64,000 nucleotides of DNA from Trichobilharzia szidati (GCA_944472155.2 OX235273.1:34755204-34819203), one strand, 5' to 3'. Counted from the stretch's first letter, positions 46,933 to 58,409 are shown. Notes: a model not told the origin generated them from the letters alone. Made by a program: numbers and translations.

Positions 46933-47603
46933 GTCTGGTGTTTAGGTCACTTCAATAATCTGGCTGGCAAGCAGTCTTTTGTGGGTTGACTCAAGTGGTT
47001 GTATCCAACTACTCACATTAAGAAAAATCATTAGCATATAACATCATACGTCATTGCCTTTTATTAATGTGACTGTTTATATACTTGAATATATGGTGGA
47101 TTCAGTTAAAATGTTCTATCTTCTTATCACACTTGTCACTTATTTTAAATACTTCTCCAAATTTGGATTACTTTCATTCTGTTGGTAATAAGTTATACTT
47201 AAAATGTAGAATCACAGCTATAAAAAGTATTTCCCTCTTTCTCTTTCTCTGTTTGTCTGTATGCGTGTGTGGAAGATTGATAAGTAGTGAACTGTGCAGG
47301 TTGTGGTCAGTTTATAAACTGTTTCAGTAATATCTTTTTTTTAATTTAAGGGATTGGATTGCACTTGAAAGACTTCTGTATATCATATGTATATTCAGTC
47401 TTCCTCTTGTGCTTATGCAATATATACGCACAGATGACACAATCCGATATGTATATATATGTACAGGTTAATAAAAAGGAACTTAACACATATGTACTTT
47501 ATAAGGTATTATAAAGGATACTCTATGTTAAATACATTATTGGTTTCATCCATCGCTGAATACAATACAATTAGGGGTGTATTCACATTTAATGCGCATT
47601 TGT

Positions 47604-47668
47604 GTGTGTGTGTTTGAGTGTGAGTGAGTGTTTGTCCGAGTACGAGCGCATGTGCGTGTGTGTGTGTG
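47604..47668. repeat. (TG)n-rich tract
   Basis: Two interrupted (tg) runs separated by gagtgagtg and gagcgcatgtg. Confidence 0.8.
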
Positions 47669-48302
47669 TACGATTGTACTTTGTGAATAGTTTATCGTTG
47701 TTTTCGTCTTTGTCCTTTTATCACTATGACAATATTTCCCGTTTCTCATTATAATACATCCCAATCAATCTACCTATCTATCTATCTATCTACGTGCATT
47801 CATCTCCATCACAAGAGTATTTCTCCTTTTTTTCTGTTTTATTCTTCTCTCTTTATAATTTCACCAAATGATTTTGTGTTGTTCGTGTACACGTGATGTA
47901 ATGTAGTATTGCGATTAAGGTCAATTAAAATATAGAAAATCGACATAGAAAAGAAGAGAAAGAGAGATTGTGAAATATGGAGGCAAGTATTCTGATGTGG
48001 TTAGGTATTCTGAGGTTAGTTTTGTCCTAGTTAACAATTACATCATTCATATACACCTTGTCTGACATTATGTGCTGAGGTGTGTGCTCAGTCATCTACT
48101 CAAGCTTGAGAATTTCAATGACTACCACTTGAAGTGTGCGTCATCCATTGGAATGTGACTTCATGAGTCAGCTAACCTATCTATATTATTAATAATAATA
48201 ATAGCAGCTTTATTCTAGACAGTGTTTATAAAGTGTACATAATTCTCATCAGAAATTATTGCATAATGCATTTTCTTCGTCCGTTATCTTCACTTAAAAT
48301 AG

Positions 48303-48505
48303 TAGTAATTAGTAATAGATTGGCTGACGCGATATTGTCTGACCTGAGGCGTAAACCAAACCCCTATGATATTTCTTCTTTATCTCCTTCGAAAAATGCA
48401 CGATATTTAGTTGAAAGCCAATTAGAAAAAGTGTATGATGAGTACATTTTACGACCCGAAATCCTCCAACCAATCGAACAAAATCCCTACAAATCCAATA
48501 TTTGA
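48303..48505 (+). CDS. Candidate coding fragment of unknown origin
   Basis: A + strand frame reads NRLADAILSDLRRKPNPYDI, SSLSPSKNARYLVESQLEKV and YDEYILRPE, with protein-like composition unlike the flanks. It could be an exon (an ag at 48302 would give the phase needed after exon 7) or a mobile-element piece. Its last codons (NPYKSN) fall in a sequence also present in repeat debris at 39068-39090, so the real end, if coding, lies before that. I recognise no family. Confidence 0.25.
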
Positions 48506-48689
48506 GAATTAATCTGATGCTCACTAGCGACTGGCCCTATTCAGGCAGTTAACCTGCGGTTCTAGTGGGAAGCTGTGATCAATAGGATGCAGCAGGTTGA
48601 AGATGAGGCAGTAACTTATCGAAGAAGACATTGCGTAGTGGTCGCATTATGTCATGAATTGGCTGGCAGAAGCTAGAATTCATTGGTGG

Positions 48690-48875
48690 CCATTGGATCG
48701 GTCCCAGTGGCTTAATGATCTACAAGCTTGCTAACCTTGTAGTCAGAAGCTCCTGGGTTCGAACCCTGGCGGTGGGTGCGTACTGCTGAAGAGTTCAATA
48801 ACTAGGATAAAATAGCTATCCAGTGTCCTCCCTGATTTTCAAGGATTCTCTAACTGATGTTAATTCGTGACAAAG
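48690..48875 (+). repeat. Hammerhead-type SINE (family A), well-preserved sense copy
   Basis: cccagtggcttaatgatcta (A box), gggttcgaaccctggcgg (B box), gtactgctgaagagttc, ggataaaatagctatccag and the tail ending ctctaactgatg. The CUGANGA block is intact but GAAA is AAAA. Confidence 0.8.
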
Positions 48876-49147
48876 TTTACTCCGAAATTAATCCATTCCG
48901 GTTGACGAAGGATTTGTTAACAAGTAGCAAAAAAGGTGAGCTTTTCATCGAAGCAAACACACATAAATCAGTGTAAGGATATTCATTTGGGCAGAAAGTA
49001 ACCCATAGACTAATAATGTATTCATTTTATTGATGTAAACATAAGGTGACACATACCTGTGTTGTTACAAATAATTCACACCTTAGTATTCATTTTCTGT
49101 AAGTATTGACTTCTAAGGTTTTGAAGATCCTAATGATAATATTTTCT

Positions 49148-49396
49148 ATTATTTATTTTATTCCTATGAGTTCTCAGTGGAACATAGGGCTTCAAGCTAG
49201 AGCTTCGAAGTTTCAGTAGCGGGGGGGGGTGTGTGTTTCTCACCAGAATGGGTTTGCTAACCTCATGCTTATCCTCCCCTCTTCACAGGGCTTACTGTCG
49301 GCTAAGCGAGGTGAAGGAGTGCGTCGGCAAGGGATCGAACCCAGGACCATTTATCTTGGTTGACCAGTGTCCTACCACTTGATCACCGACTCACAA
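49148..49396 (-). repeat. tRNA-Gly-like SINE (family B), antisense
   Basis: Tail ctatgagttctcagtggaac; head ggatcgaacccagg (B box) and tgatcaccgactcac at the high end. Confidence 0.75.
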
Positions 49397-50286
49397 TGAT
49401 AGTATTTTAGGTTCATCAAAATAGTTCATATTAGATAGCCTAATTTCTATGGATTAAGCAAATAAATACATGTTCACAAGTTACGGTCTTATTACAACTA
49501 GTTCATTGTATTGTATTTTAAGTGAAATATTGTAATGTTAGTTCAACTCCTTGGGTCACAAAGTGGTCGTCTTCCTACTTTTCGGGCAGAAAGCTCTCCA
49601 ATTCTTTTTCGCTTACTGAAGGTGGTGCGCCTTAAGGTACTGTACTTTCTTCATTTCTCCTCTCTTTCTTTTTGTATAACTTACCGTAAAGACAAGAATT
49701 TCCATGGATTGATTCAATCCCATGATTTCTGTAGTATCAAGGGTGCTGTGATGATATAAATTAAATCGAATATTACCTATCTTGGCATTGTTTTCTCTTC
49801 AGATCTCCGTTAGTTGCCTCATGCCTTGTTGCTATCTAAGGAAGTTTAGGCTTCTTGGTGTAACTCAACCTCTTCTCTTACAATTTATTATGTATAATGT
49901 ATTCTACCCACTCTTCTTCTTTGAACTTTTCAAAAAACGACTGTATTATATATATTACGTAGGACTTTGAAGGCTGTAAGCAAGTTCAACAGTGCGACTT
50001 TAACACAACTAATCGACACTGTTGTTGATAGGCATTTTGATTCTTGTAAGCAATCGGCTGAAATCATCCAGTCAGATGCTGGCTATCATTTTTTTTTACT
50101 CGTGACTTTCTTCTGATATCTCTTTGGTTGAAACCAGAAGAAGGATCATGGGAATTCGTGTTCGTGTGGCTAAATAAAAAAATTTAACTAAACCGTATTC
50201 AGCACAGTTTTTGTATCAAGTGATAAATGTTAGAAAATTGATTATGAACACACTTGATTATCTGTGGATAAACAGCAACCAGGATT

Positions 50287-50306
50287 ATTATTATTATTAT
50301 TATTGT
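50287..50306. repeat. (TTA)n microsatellite
   Basis: Six to seven tta units. Confidence 0.85.
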
Positions 50307-50514
50307 TACATGTACTGTTCTTCTATTAACCTGATGGTTTTGCAGTTTTATTACTTTCACTATTTTATTTATTTATTTGTTTATCTATTTGTTAAAAAAG
50401 AGATAAGTTGAAGCAAGAATGTGTACTGTGCTGAAAATTCCATTCTATATGAAAAATTATTGCTTTGAATAAAGTGATTATTATCACTATTGTTGTCTGC
50501 AGGAATTTGATTGG

Positions 50515-50814
50515 TTTCAGGTTTTCATCATGAGCTGACATCGGTTAGAGGACCATTGGAAAATTTGTGAGTACTGAACAACTGTTTCCTCCTAGTTTGG
50601 GACTCTCCAACAGTACGCCGCACCCACCACAGAGGTTCGAACCTAGGACCTTCCGGTTACAAGGCGAGCTCGTAGGTCCTGGGTTCGAACCTCTGTGGTG
50701 GGTGCGGCGTACTGTTGGAGAGTCCTAAACTAGGACGAAACAGCTGTCCAATACTCCCAGCTAGTTTCCTAATGTTTCTCTAACCGATGTCAGCTCATGA
50801 TAAAATCCTGAAAT
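50515..50814. repeat. Palindromic pair of hammerhead-type SINEs (family A)
   Basis: An antisense copy (50515-50650) and a sense copy (50675-50814) are joined through a 24-bp spacer. The inner 51 bp of each arm, from ggactctccaacagtacg through gaggttcgaacc, differ at one position, while the outer arms are clearly more diverged. Both share the unusual variant gtactgttggagag in the core. Confidence 0.85.
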
Positions 50815-50984
50815 AAGGATTATTGATGATATACCTATGAAAGTTTCATTCACAATAATTATAGTCATTAAATTTAACAGCACAGAGATATTATGGATGT
50901 TCCGGGAAGTGTAAGAATATTTCAAACAGGATATCTGGTTGGGTTTGTTTAGGGAATGATTAGGGTAATAGTTGAATTAGGGAT

Positions 50985-51115
50985 CATCTTTGTCCTTGTT
51001 TGGGACTCTTCAGCGGTGCACACCTATAGCCTCACTGACAGGGATAGAATCCACAACTCCAGATTACAAGGGGCACTCGTCGACTATTCAGCCGGTGGGT
51101 CTGAATCCCCAATGA
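50985..51115 (-). repeat. Hammerhead-type SINE (family A), antisense
   Basis: tttgtccttgtttgggactc, cagcggtgcacacc and a tRNA-like end with cagccggtgggtc. Confidence 0.6.
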
Positions 51116-52131
51116 CCACGCATCTATTCTAACTTCCACGCATTCACAATGTTGTTGGACCTGACTGATTACAGCTTCTCACTAGAACTTCAGCCAATTG
51201 CATCTTATAGTCAGTCTCTAGTAAGCAATAGATTAATTTTCAAGCGTCAGTTTTACAGGGATTTGACTGACTTTAAGGTTGATCGTTAACTGATCTTTTG
51301 CTGAAGTCACAGTTCATGATTAATTATGAAATTAATCTAATCCCTGCAAGCTGACAATTGAAGGTATATTGTATATCATGAGTTAATAACAGTTGGAGTT
51401 ACATGATTGCCAGTTATCAACAAATAGCCCTAGAATTCGGCTTTATACTTCTTGTCAATTGTCAATAAGGTATATCCATATTCTTCAAGGTGATCATACC
51501 CTTCCACGAATGCCTACTCACACCAATTATTCAATACTGCAATTAAAGGTGTTCTCATAGTTTTTTAACTGATCTATTGTAAAACCTATCTCTGTTTCTA
51601 AAAGAAAACCATTGTAGTGTTCTCTTTTTTTCTTTTCTGAATATTGACCGAATTACATTCGAACAATGTGTACTTTGATACTTACTAGTTTCTGACTACT
51701 AAAATTGAATATATCTAACAATTTCATCATCTCTATCTACCTCAATGAATACTACGATCAATGCTTAGTTTTTGTGTTTGTCATAGATTTGTTACACACT
51801 TTAGGTGTGGCTCGTTGATGAAAAATGAGATGAAATGAAATGAAACGAAGTACAGCAAGAAACACAAGCTGTATTAGGTTACTTAGTTGCATTATTCTAC
51901 TTATTTGAAAATAAAAAGGGAGCGATTAATTCACTTTTTTTTAATTGATGTAGGATAAAGGGATGAATTTTCTTCTTTTTACATATATTTGTATATATAT
52001 ATATCATTAATCTAGGATATTACTCTATTCATACATCGTTTGGGCATTTGAATGATTGATATATAGGTAATAGATATGTATACATGTAAATGCATAAGTA
52101 ATAAGTACATACGCTTAGGATACATTGCTTA

Positions 52132-52345
52132 TCTTTGCTTTCCGAGTTGAATATAGAGCTTTAAGTTTCAGTAGTAGTGATTTTATTTGTACGGGATGGG
52201 GTCACTATCATCGCACCTAGCCTTCCCTCTTTACCTAGCTTACTACAGGTTAAACGAGGTTTAGGAATACATCGGTCGGGAGTCGAACCCTGACCATGTG
52301 AGGCTTGGCTGGCAAGCATTCCACCACTGAACCACTGATGCCGAT
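52132..52345 (-). repeat. tRNA-Gly-like SINE (family B), antisense
   Basis: Body with ctttaagtttcagtagtag, then gggagtcgaaccctgacc (B box) and ggcaagcattccaccactg (A box). Confidence 0.75.
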
Positions 52346-52419
52346 CATCAAAATTTGCATTTATTTCTGGTCTATAGATGGCCATGAATCACTTCTCATC
52401 AACACGTACACCTATAAAT

Positions 52420-52625
52420 TGGTGGATGGTGACTAGCAGTGGAATCCAGGATGCACATTTCGTCCCACCTGGGACTCGTCATCTGGATGTACCTGCAAAT
52501 CTCAGTGAGTGATAATGTTCCCCGCACCGAGGCGCGAACCCAGGGCCCATAGTTTCGAACGCCAAAGCATTGTCCACTTAACCACTTGGACCACGAGAGC
52601 CAGCCACCTCTTGTGCAACGGGTCA
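52420..52625 (-). repeat. Smα SINE, near full-length
   Basis: In reverse complement: ggtccaagtggttaagtgg (A box region), ctgggttcgcgcctcggtg (B box), a hammerhead core, then ctggattccactgctagtc and accatccaccaatt. This is the known schistosome Smα layout of Pol III promoter plus hammerhead. Confidence 0.85.
52441..52494 (-). ncRNA. Smα hammerhead ribozyme with one core substitution
   Basis: Reverse complement: stem I atccag/ctggat (perfect), core ATGACGA where CTGACGA is expected (C3 to A), stem II gtccc/gggac (5 bp, loop aggt), GAAA, a minimal stem III (tgtgca) and ATC before the predicted cleavage point. All other conserved positions are kept. The C3 change should abolish or cripple cleavage. 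Confidence 0.75.
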
Positions 52626-52632
52626 TATTCAT

Positions 52633-52735
52633 TATTTAATTGAAATTTAGATTTTCCTGTCGATTGATTGGACCGAAGTGCTCGGTCTCAGGTTGACATG
52701 TCGGCTTCTTGTGTAGATGCTTCGACGATGTCTGG
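52633..52735 (-). repeat. Family D repeat, left arm of an inverted pair
   Basis: tcgattgattggaccgaagt and ggtctcaggttgacatgtcg are reverse complements of 52798-52867. Confidence 0.65.
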
Positions 52736-52756
52736 GAATTTAATTGGTATTTAATT

Positions 52757-52800
52757 GGTGGATGGTGACTAGCAGCGGAATCCAGAATGCGCATTTCGAC
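52757..52800 (-). repeat. Smα SINE, truncated end
   Basis: ggtggatggtgactagcagc and ggaatccagaatgcgcattt are the Smα terminal block; the copy breaks within the hammerhead stem III at a family D junction. Confidence 0.7.
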
Positions 52801-52867
52801 ATGTCAACCTGAGACTGAGCACTTCGGTCCAATCAATCGACGGGAAAATTTAAAATTCAATTAAATG
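52798..52867 (+). repeat. Family D repeat, right arm of an inverted pair
   Basis: gacatgtcaacctgagac through gtccaatcaatcgac and a aattaaat end. Confidence 0.65.
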
Positions 52868-52875
52868 GTGTTATT

Positions 52876-53035
52876 TAGTTGGTAGTCGCTAGCAGTAGAG
52901 TGTAGGACGCGTATTTCTACCTTATTGAGACTCATTACCTGGAAAAGCCTGCATTCCTAGTCAGCTGTAGTTCATTGTCTTGGGTACTTGACTTTCAGGT
53001 ATTGGCTCTCAGGTGAGAATCCCTTCCCTACCTAA
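52876..53035 (-). repeat. Smα SINE, strongly diverged
   Basis: tggtagtcgctagcagtag, then ggacgcgtatttctacctta and actcattacctgg keep the Smα order, with core bases eroded. Confidence 0.55.
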
Positions 53036-53611
53036 TTCAACCTTTCTGACTAGGTGGTATCACCAGTGGTTCATAGCTTGATAATTGAGTTCTTAAAGTA
53101 GGGCTGAGGTGTTGTTCCCACTGAGACAGGAATCCAAAATCCATCGTTTCATTATTTTCTTATCTATTTATGTTGCTGTGGCTCAATAATTTAAACGTTT
53201 GAACCCCAGCCATCAGTTGACTGATTCAACATTCCCACCATACACTTCACTTATTATTATGATTTAAGCAGTCAGGTAGTATCATCACTCCTTAGAAGCT
53301 AAGAATGGCTCACTGCCTAACTGTATTTAAATGTTTTATTAATCCTGTATTAACCTCTGATAGTTTATAAATGAGAAATATATATATTTTAGGATTAAAT
53401 TTCTGTAGTGTAATCCTCTTTTCTGGGTTATACATATGTAATATGATATGTAATATAATACTATTACTGGGCGGCGAATCACGTATCTGTTAATATATAC
53501 ATATATTTTAATTATTTTGTATTTCTCGTTATTTGATATTGGTCCTTACTGACGGGTCAGCTTTTGGTAATGGCACTTCGGCAAGGCCTTAGGTTGGAAA
53601 TGATGTTAATC

Positions 53612-53775
53612 TGTCGGTGGTAGCTAGCACTGGAATCCAGAAGGTGGGTTTTGTCCTGTTTGCGACTTCTCAGGTGGATGTGCCTGTCTCCCGATGACTG
53701 ATTCTGCTCCCATCGAAATTCAAATTCAGCACTCATCGTTTCGAATGTCAAAAACGTTTTGAGTTGTCTTGGTGA
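53612..53775 (-). repeat. Smα SINE, diverged, hammerhead core degraded
   Basis: gtggtagctagcactggaat then ccagaaggtggg and ttctcaggtggatgtgcctg. In reverse complement the core is CTGAGAA for CTGANGA and AAAA for GAAA, so inactive. Confidence 0.65.
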
Positions 53776-53984
53776 ACACCAGCTAGAGGAATGTTTGTAC
53801 TTCCTCAAATAGCTTTCTCACTGGGATATGAACTGTTTTGATCATGAAGGCTTATCACTTGCAATTTTCCATCTACCTAATAGTGTTGTAATCAATATTT
53901 ACTTGGTATACTCACTGCAAACGATTGTACTTCCAAGAGAGTACTGAAACTGTTGGATGACAGATATATATACAGAGTTTTCTT

Positions 53985-54122
53985 CATTCCGTTGCTTTCT
54001 GAGTGGAATATAGGGTTCAGGTTTTGAAGTTTCAGTAACAGTAGTGTTGTTTTTTCGGGGTGGGGTTTCCGGTTTTACTCTCACCCTCCTGGTGAGTATT
54101 CTACCATTAAACCACTGACACA
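53985..54122 (-). repeat. tRNA-Gly-like SINE (family B), shortened antisense copy
   Basis: Tail with ctttctgagtggaatatagg; head ggtgagtattctaccattaa then ccactgacacac; the B-box part is deleted. Confidence 0.65.
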
Positions 54123-54313
54123 CAGGAAACGCTTGTAGTAGTTGTTGTACGGATTAGTCATTGTGTGTTAAATAGCTTAGATGTGTATAGTCGTAAATAT
54201 CTATCTCGTGTTTAACAGGATCACGGTGAAATGACACTCCTGCGCATATAAATCCGTTGTTTTCCTCTTTTGACAGCAGAAATAGTTAATTGACGAAAAT
54301 AAGAACAAATTAG

Positions 54314-54715
54314 TTCAGCGAAGAGTCTCTTTTCGGCGAATTCATTCACTTAGCTGTACAGTCGCAAATATATACAATTAATTTTTTTGTGTGTGTGTGT
54401 ACATTAGGTTTGTCAAAATCAAAATAACAGTTGGTGTGGGTTGTTGATTACATCATCAAAATAATGAAGAAGTTAAAATGTGTGATTAATACTCAAAGTT
54501 GTAACTAAGTGGGGTGAAGATTGGTAAGATGTGAGTAGGATTACGTAATATGGACATGTTTAGAAAGATTAGATGCTGGTGAAGGAGTTTGGAGACAATT
54601 TTGAAAATAAACTAGATAATAGGTGAAAAGATTGAATGGGTTAGTTACTAAAAATTGTTATACGAAAATTGCAAAAAATTTGATAACAAAATGTTGATGA
54701 CAAATAAACTTGGAA
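54314..54715 (-). other. Likely 3' untranslated part of the Penelope-like element
   Basis: Shared in order with 40380-40740, and lies directly after the Penelope-like stop codon. Confidence 0.5.
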
Positions 54716-55745
54716 TTAAACCCACGGTAGTAGGAGGGGGTGGAGAAGTTTCTTCTGTGTGCATAACTCAGGCTTTTCCATCCAAATCGCTAAGGCTTCA
54801 GCAATACAAAGTATACGGAAGCTTGTCGATTTTGGAAGGCTTCTTTTGACTTTATAGATGACTTTGAACGACTTCTCCTTGCAAATCGAATGACCAGTGT
54901 GGAGTATATGCTCAATAATGGAGCTCCTTATTGCTCCGTTGTTACCTTTCCGTAGCCAGGCGGGATAGTGTTCTTGAACTCTTTTAGATAAAACTCGCAT
55001 CGAACGACCTATATACCTCGCTCCGCAAGAGCCGGTGAATTGGTAGATACACATGGAAGTGGTCAAATGCGATAGTTTATCTTTAGAGTAGTTTAAGAAC
55101 AATGTCCGGGAGGAAAATGTCAGTCGCAGTGTGGCAGCGAAGAATGTCCTTCTGAGAGCAGTAGGTATCCTCTTCTTCAAGGTGTCAACCAGAAGGTCAC
55201 CTTTGAAGGGTACATTCATGTGGACCATCTTCTTCTGCACTGTAATGGGTTGTTCTTTGTAAGTCTTGGGCTTAATATGCTTGTCTATAAAATGAGGTGG
55301 GTAGCCATTCTCGAGCAGTGTCTTCCTTAAGAGGGCGATCTCTTCCTCTATTGATTCAGGACTGCAGATTTTTCGGATTCTAGTCGCCAGAGATATTATC
55401 AAGTTTCGCTTGCGACTAATTGGTACCCAACTGTAGAAGTTTGTCAACTGACCGCTCCACGTAGGTTTTCTGTGTATTGGTCTGTTCAAGGTACCATCGG
55501 TCTTCTTACTTAGACGAACGTCCAGAAAGGAGATTGTCTCTTTGGTTTCCACTTCGATTGTAAATTTAATGGCGGGGTGGCGACTATTGAAAACTTGAAG
55601 AACAATATTTTGATCACATTTGTTATCGCAGATGACGAAAGTATCATCGACATACCTTTTGTATAAGAAGAATTTTTCGATGGTTGCTTTCAGCGGACCG
55701 TTTTCCAGACTTTCCATGAAAATATCAGCCAGCACCGGATCTAAT
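54716..55745 (-). mobile_element. Penelope-like element, 3' half with open RT/GIY-YIG frame
   Basis: The frame is open for 339 codons from DPVLADIFMESLENG at 55745 to the stop at about 54716. It starts inside the RT, keeps the catalytic YKRYVDDTFVI and SFLDVRLSK, then the linker, and ends in a GIY-YIG-type nuclease region: CIYQFTGSCGARYIGRSMR with RVQEHYPAWLRKGN. The GIY is CIY, usual for schistosome-like Penelope copies. The N-terminal RT motifs are absent, so it is 5'-truncated. Penelope elements are reverse-transcribed at nicked DNA by an RT related to telomerase. No frameshift or stop in the remaining part suggests recent insertion. Confidence 0.85.
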
Positions 55746-56194
55746 TTGTTCTTATTTCAATGTCTTAATGGGTGTTTTTCGCTAATTGACGGAAAATTCT
55801 GTTTTATTTAATTTTCAATCCTTAAGGTAGCTCAAGTTCATTTTAGCATTTCATGTTGTATCACTCCGTCCTTAAGTTGATGACTTCGCCACAAGGCTAT
55901 TCAAGCTACAGATACCGCCTCATAAGTTTGAATTACTTATTTCGTCTAAGTGTGTAGTCTTAGGAGGAATGGACGATCCTGTTCTTTCAATGATTGTAAT
56001 TTACAAAAACGTTACCACCGAAATTCCTTTTAGTGACAGCGATTTCATGTGATATGTATTAAAAGAATACGTCAGGCTTTGTGAAGCAAAGTTTAAGATT
56101 TCTTCTCTATGGAAGACTTTACTACAAATTAAAGTTATCCGAAACTTTTCCTGAAAGCTCTTTGTAGAAGTGATATTCATGCACATTAGTGAAT

Positions 56195-56250
56195 TTGGCA
56201 AAGTTCAGCTTTACGCGTCAAAGTGGCAAGGATGCACCAATGACTTTGGA
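56195..56250 (+). repeat. Possible Merlin terminal repeat
   Basis: ggcaaagttcagctttacg resembles the Merlin end, but the following bases do not match well. Confidence 0.3.
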
Positions 56251-56324
56251 ATTAGCCATTGCGCTTAAAGGCGGATTCGGTCTCTTTAACCTAACCATAA
56301 CGTCACCCTAATCTATGTCTGTTA

Positions 56325-56548
56325 TTATTCCAGGATTTCACTATGAACTGGCATTGGTTAGAGAATCACTGGAAAATCTGGGAGTACTGGACAGCTGTTA
56401 CGTCCTAGTTTGGGACTCTTCATCGGTACGCACCCACTGGGGCTCGAACCCAGGACCTTGTGGTTACAGGGCAAACTCGTATACCATTAAGCCACTGGAA
56501 CCCTACCCAATAATCCATGAATTCCAACTTATGCCAATTTGTCACAGT
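56325..56548 (-). repeat. Hammerhead-type SINE (family A), near full-length antisense
   Basis: In reverse complement ccagtggcttaatggtatac (A box), gggttcgagccccagtgg (B box), then core ATGAAGA and GTAA (for CUGANGA and GAAA) and the tail ctctaaccaatgcc. Confidence 0.8.
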
Positions 56549-56586
56549 CCAACCACATAAATCAAATGCACTAACAATGTTTACAG

Positions 56587-56684
56587 ATATTTTTTTACAT
56601 CTGAAGACTTTGGAATACCATCAACTTACCCAAATTGGAAAATATGAGACTTTGGATGCTGAGAGAGCAGTTGAATACATGCAG
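56587..56684 (+). CDS. Candidate exon, phase-compatible with LIM gene exon 7
   Basis: Lies between caatgtttacag and gtgaag. It starts with two bases (as exon 7 requires) and encodes IFLHLKTLEYHQLTQIGKYE then TLDAERAVEYMQ, ending in phase 0. The composition looks coding. No family match is recognised, so membership in the LIM gene is inferred only from phase and strand. Confidence 0.35.
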
Positions 56685-56879
56685 GTGAAGTTCACCTCCT
56701 TAGCCTCTGACTGCCAAATTAAGGGACAGCGGTTAGTACTGCCTTAACATTTCCTAATTAAAACTAAACAGTTATACCACTCTAATTTTTAAAACTTACA
56801 ATGACTTTTTGCACGAATATTATTATTATATTGGGTTTCGAGTGGTACACACAGTCTGTTTCACTGCGTTCATCCTCTG

Positions 56880-57380
56880 TGGTCCCTTTTAGCTAGCTCC
56901 AAAATTGTTCATAAGCTTTCATTTCTTTCTCATAAGATCGCTTCTATATCGCCCTCAGATCTTCAGCCTGTCGCTTCCTGCTCCTCTTCCACTTATGAAC
57001 TTGGTGTTTGACGTCACTCAACAGTCTTCTTAGCGTGTATCCGATTTATCCATGTCAATTCCCTTCTACATATTTGTTTAGTGAAATGTTCTTGGTCGGT
57101 TTGTTGCTAGGGTTCGTTATATTTGCTTATCCTTTGTGATCGCCAATCTAATCTTCACTATGGAACACAGACAGTTGTTGATATCTGTATATATAAGAGA
57201 ACTGACTTGACATTACTGATGAAAATTCAAATCCTGTACATCCTGCTGGGTGTAACAGATCTCCAGATTGATTTCAGAATAATGAATGTCTTGTCTTGCG
57301 TTTACGATCCTACTTTTGACATCTTCAGCTACTTTGCAAGATGTAGACTTATATTAGCAGCTAATATATTTAAAGATGTG
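56880..57380 (-). pseudogene. RTE-like non-LTR element tail, heavily decayed
   Basis: Minus strand from 57330 reads DVKSRIVNARQDIHYSEINL and further blocks that align with DIKARIGKARQAFITLKYVW of the 36-kb copy, then broken C-terminal sequence. Confidence 0.5.
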
Positions 57381-57447
57381 AATGATACTGGATGATTACT
57401 TAAATTGTCAGTCCAGCAGAGTAAAGTTCGAACTGGCAGTGCCTATT

Positions 57448-57451
<4 letters not shown>

Positions 57452-57492
<41 letters not shown>
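57452..57492. repeat. (TA)n microsatellite
   Basis: About 19 TA units. Confidence 0.95.
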
Positions 57493-57495
<3 letters not shown>

Positions 57496-58409
57496 AACAT
57501 GTTCACGCCTGCAGCTGATGAATCCCAAAATGGGGGGGAAACCCTGGTTGTTGTGATCTCTACAGCGCATATAGCTACTCCCGAAACAAGACATATATTT
57601 ATGTCTTTCATTCAGATAAGTAAAGAATTTCTCTTTTCTTATCTCATCTCTTTGAATTATACAAATTGTGGAAGAATGAATCCATAAAATGTTTGCACAA
57701 TTTCCTTTATGCGAATTCTTGTGTTCTCTCTCTTTCATGCATTAATTTTATATTGTGATGTGTTTTATCAATCCTCCTAACCTGGTTTATCGTTGAGTGT
57801 CACGTAGAAATGTTGCTTACTGTGGACATACATATATAAATGCATATATATATATCTGATAAAATTCCATTTTTGCGTCTTGAAATGACGCGTTTTAGTC
57901 GTATACTTCGAAATATACACACACTGAAACGCACCTACACACGCACGCATGCACACACGTTCACACACACATACACATACACACTAGAAGACAGAAGTAT
58001 GTAAACACATTCACAGTCAACTAGTTTTTACTTCTAGTGAAATCAAAAGAAAAATATTGACATGATATTATCTTTTTATTATTATTATTATTATTACTAT
58101 TTGCATTGTACGCTTTTTCTTGTTATCTAATTTTCCAACTTTTCCACAATTTTTATGGAAGCAAAACGAAAAATGAAAAATCTAAACAACAAATGAGACA
58201 TTAGGCAAGAAAGGCAAAGTGTATACTATCTCTGATAAATTTAGCTAATTTTATCCGTAGACAAAATTTATTGTATGTAAAATAAAATTTATTGAATTAC
58301 ACAGCATTATCCAGGTAGATTTTATTATGCAATTGACAATAATTAGAGAGTTGCACAAGTGTCTTTGAATTTCGTTTTTGTAAGATTTTCAAATGTTGAC
58401 TTTCAGGGA

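Larger units (their letters stand above)
42265..56586 (+). other. Region after exon 7, probably intron 7 of the LIM gene
   Basis: About 14 kb with no convincing exon other than the weak candidate at 48303-48430; filled by SINEs, Smα copies, a Penelope element and palindromes. If the candidate exon at 56587 is wrong, the gene may instead end elsewhere. Confidence 0.35.

Noticed and set aside
47770..47795. (TCTA)n run as a regulatory site
   Set aside because: Short simple repeat without other signals.
57382..57738. Overlapping ORFs with poly-Tyr/Ile on both strands
   Set aside because: They are translations of the (TA)n tract at 57452.
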